Of a DNA stretch of 64,000 nt, positions 62,868 through 64,000 are shown in pieces. Numbering within the stretch: the first letter of the stretch is position 1; each line of letters begins with the position of its first letter. Under the pieces are notes generated by a model. It did not search any database. It was not told where the DNA came from and worked only from the letters and a program-made list of their open reading frames with translations. The position numbers were made by a program, and so were the translations under genes. The stretch is from Chryseobacterium cucumeris (GTDB lineage: Bacteria; Bacteroidota; Bacteroidia; Flavobacteriales; Weeksellaceae). The DNA lies in contig NZ_LUVZ01000045.1 of assembly GCF_001593385.1 (NCBI RefSeq), forward strand, positions 124,001-188,000, given 5' to 3'.

Positions 62868-63065
62868 ATGAAAAATCTAAAAAAATTAGATAGAGAAAAT
62901 TTAAAAGTAGTATTAGGCGCGGGCTTTACATGCCTTGGTAACCTTTACTTAATAGAAGCAAACGGCTATTATGCATGCTGTACAAAACCCGATGTAGATC
63001 CTTGCAACTCTTCTGCATTTTGTCTGACTCCTGTTGGTATGTGTGATACTGGTGGTCCAGCTTAA
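62868..63065 (+). CDS. Bacteriocin-like Cys-rich peptide, second leader-bearing gene
   Basis: The 65-residue precursor starts MKNLKKLDRENLKVVLGAG, close to the leader at 18192-18440. Its core of about 46 residues (FTCLGNLYLIEANGYYACC...) has six Cys. The GAG pair in place of GG is a variant cleavage site. A TATATTAG box lies about 34 bp upstream (one mismatch to TAnnTTTG). No transporter or maturation genes are nearby. Function unknown. Confidence 0.72.
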   Translation: MKNLKKLDRENLKVVLGAGFTCLGNLYLIEANGYYACCTKPDVDPCNSSAFCLTPVGMCDTGGPA

Positions 63066-63113
63066 TTCTAAGCTCAATTAAAACAGTACCATGAAACAAC
63101 TAAAAAAAGTTAA

Positions 63114-63145
63114 AAAGGCTGCCTTGAATGGGACAGCCTTTCATT
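63114..63145. terminator. Bidirectional terminator after the second leader peptide
   Basis: AAAGGCTG / CAGCCTTT, 8-bp stem between the peptide gene and the convergent DyP gene. A 21-codon frame starting MKQLKKV (63091) runs through it. Confidence 0.75.
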
Positions 63146-64000
63146 TTATCCTGTGAATTCATCAAGCAAATTTCTGGTAGGAACAAAGAAAAGCGTTCCT
63201 GTAACTGCCGTGCTGAAATCTAAAATTCTGTCATAATTTCCCGGAGGATCACCTATAAACATATTCGTCAACATTTTCTTTGTGGTGGAGAATGTACTTG
63301 AATAGGCAATAAAGTAAGTTCCAAACTCATTGGTAGAAGGATTCCCAAAAGGCATATTATCTCTTACGATTTTCAATTCTTCACCGTTTTCGCCCTCGAT
63401 ATTAGCTAAGGCAATGTGTGAATTTGATGGTTTTACATCATCAGACATTTCAATATCATTCTCTTTTGATCTTCCGATCACTTTTTCCTGCTCTTCCGTG
63501 GATAAGCCTTTCCAGGCATCCATGTTATGAAGATATTTTTGAACAAAAAGATAGCTTCCTCCTTTATACTGAAGGTCTTCATCTCCTATTTTTCCAAAAT
63601 AATCACGGTCGTCTCCATGCGGATTTTCCGTTCCGTCTACAAAACCAAGAATGGAACGTGCATCCCAGTATTTGAATCCATGAACCTCCAGAATACTTTC
63701 GCCCACTGAGCTCAATAACCTGGAAATTTCGACAGCCATATCAAAAATAAGGCTTTTATTGTCTGCTCTCAGATGAAAATGAAGATCTCCGGGAGTAGAA
63801 ACTGCGGTATGTTTCGTTCCTTTTATTTCTTCAAAATTGACTAATTCTTTGGGCATTGGTGTCTGAAGTTCCAGTTTTCTCCATGCATCTGCACCAATTC
63901 CCATGACACAGCTTGCTCTGCTGTCCGGGAAACGGTTAAACACTGAATTATTAAGATTTAAAACCAAAGCACATAGTTCCTGAAAAACTTCTTTCAGCTC
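63146..64000 (-). CDS. Dyp-type peroxidase (5' end outside window)
   Basis: The frame is open to base 64000, so the N-terminus is cut off; a TTG at 63967 is not the true start because coding continues (ELCALVLNLNNSVFNRFPDS). The visible 284 residues include the haem-peroxidase GxxDG motif in GFVDGTENP, the proximal His in SNSHIALAN, and the active-site Arg region KIVRDNMPFG. DyP enzymes oxidise dyes and aromatic compounds with H2O2, often in the periplasm. Identity is clear; the export signal cannot be judged. Confidence 0.92.
   Translation of the reverse strand, partial: ELKEVFQELCALVLNLNNSVFNRFPDSRASCVMGIGADAWRKLELQTPMPKELVNFEEIKGTKHTAVSTPGDLHFHLRADNKSLIFDMAVEISRLLSSVGESILEVHGFKYWDARSILGFVDGTENPHGDDRDYFGKIGDEDLQYKGGSYLFVQKYLHNMDAWKGLSTEEQEKVIGRSKENDIEMSDDVKPSNSHIALANIEGENGEELKIVRDNMPFGNPSTNEFGTYFIAYSSTFSTTKKMLTNMFIGDPPGNYDRILDFSTAVTGTLFFVPTRNLLDEFTG

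Overview
The window is chromosomal DNA from a low-GC member of the Bacteroidota, most likely a Chryseobacterium-like flavobacterium. The evidence is the Bacteroidota promoter motif TAnnTTTG in front of many genes, type IX secretion (T9SS) C-terminal sorting domains, a TonB-dependent receptor, outer-membrane lipoproteins, and two small peptides with the MKNLKKL-type leader that I associate with Chryseobacterium. No rRNA, tRNA, CRISPR array, prophage or insertion sequence was seen. Gene density is high and most of the content is housekeeping.

Layout. 1-8.7 kb (mostly minus strand): the end of an unknown gene, serS, a lipoprotein, a small polysaccharide cluster (asnB-type amidotransferase, flippase, GT4 glycosyltransferase), a conserved unknown and a membrane protein. 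8.7-14.1 kb: two Hdr/Glp-like Fe-S proteins, an MlaD/MCE protein and PpiD. 14.3-18.1 kb: lon and an AI-2E-family exporter. 18.2-18.9 kb: a Cys-rich leader peptide gene and DoxX. 19-23.7 kb: an acyl-CoA dehydrogenase, a DUF4349 lipoprotein, and a TraB/GumN - ECF sigma - anti-sigma-like operon. 23.9-32.7 kb: pgi, folD, queE, a polyprenyl glycosylphosphotransferase, MlaE-MlaF-outer-membrane protein, an M48 protease and a DUF4251 lipoprotein. 32.7-42.1 kb: meaB, two lipoprotein cytochromes c, a 122-bp inverted-repeat element, an rtcB/prfH RNA-repair operon with a leader ORF, a frameshifted M28 peptidase, and methylmalonyl-CoA mutase. 42.3-50.4 kb: a prolyl oligopeptidase, prfA, and an amino-acid permease plus TonB receptor behind a SAM-I riboswitch. 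50.5-64 kb: a secreted GH13 amylase, a secreted FISUMP protein, an AraC regulator, class I and class II fumarases side by side, an ECF sigma/anti-sigma/OMP operon, a second leader peptide and a DyP peroxidase cut by the window end.

The most interesting region is 34.6-38.95 kb. Five minus-strand genes in close order encode an unknown basic protein, the RNA ligase RtcB, a LnuA/ANT(2'')-like nucleotidyltransferase, release factor homologue PrfH and a TPR protein. RtcB2-PrfH pairs are known to repair ribosomes whose 16S rRNA has been cut in the decoding centre; the other three proteins are not part of the described pair. In front of the operon lies an unannotated 25-codon ORF with its own TAnnTTTG promoter and an 11-bp terminator. 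Three segments (just before its ATG, in its codons 19-22, and the 5' arm of the terminator) are mutually complementary in the manner of a transcription attenuator. I infer that ribosome stalling in this leader could switch on a ribosome-repair operon.

Other points worth attention are the SAM-I riboswitch controlling an uptake system (candidate methionine or related sulfur compound transport), the two orphan Cys-rich leader peptides, the shared GTAAC-N17 element in front of both ECF operons, and the single-base frameshift in the M28 peptidase.
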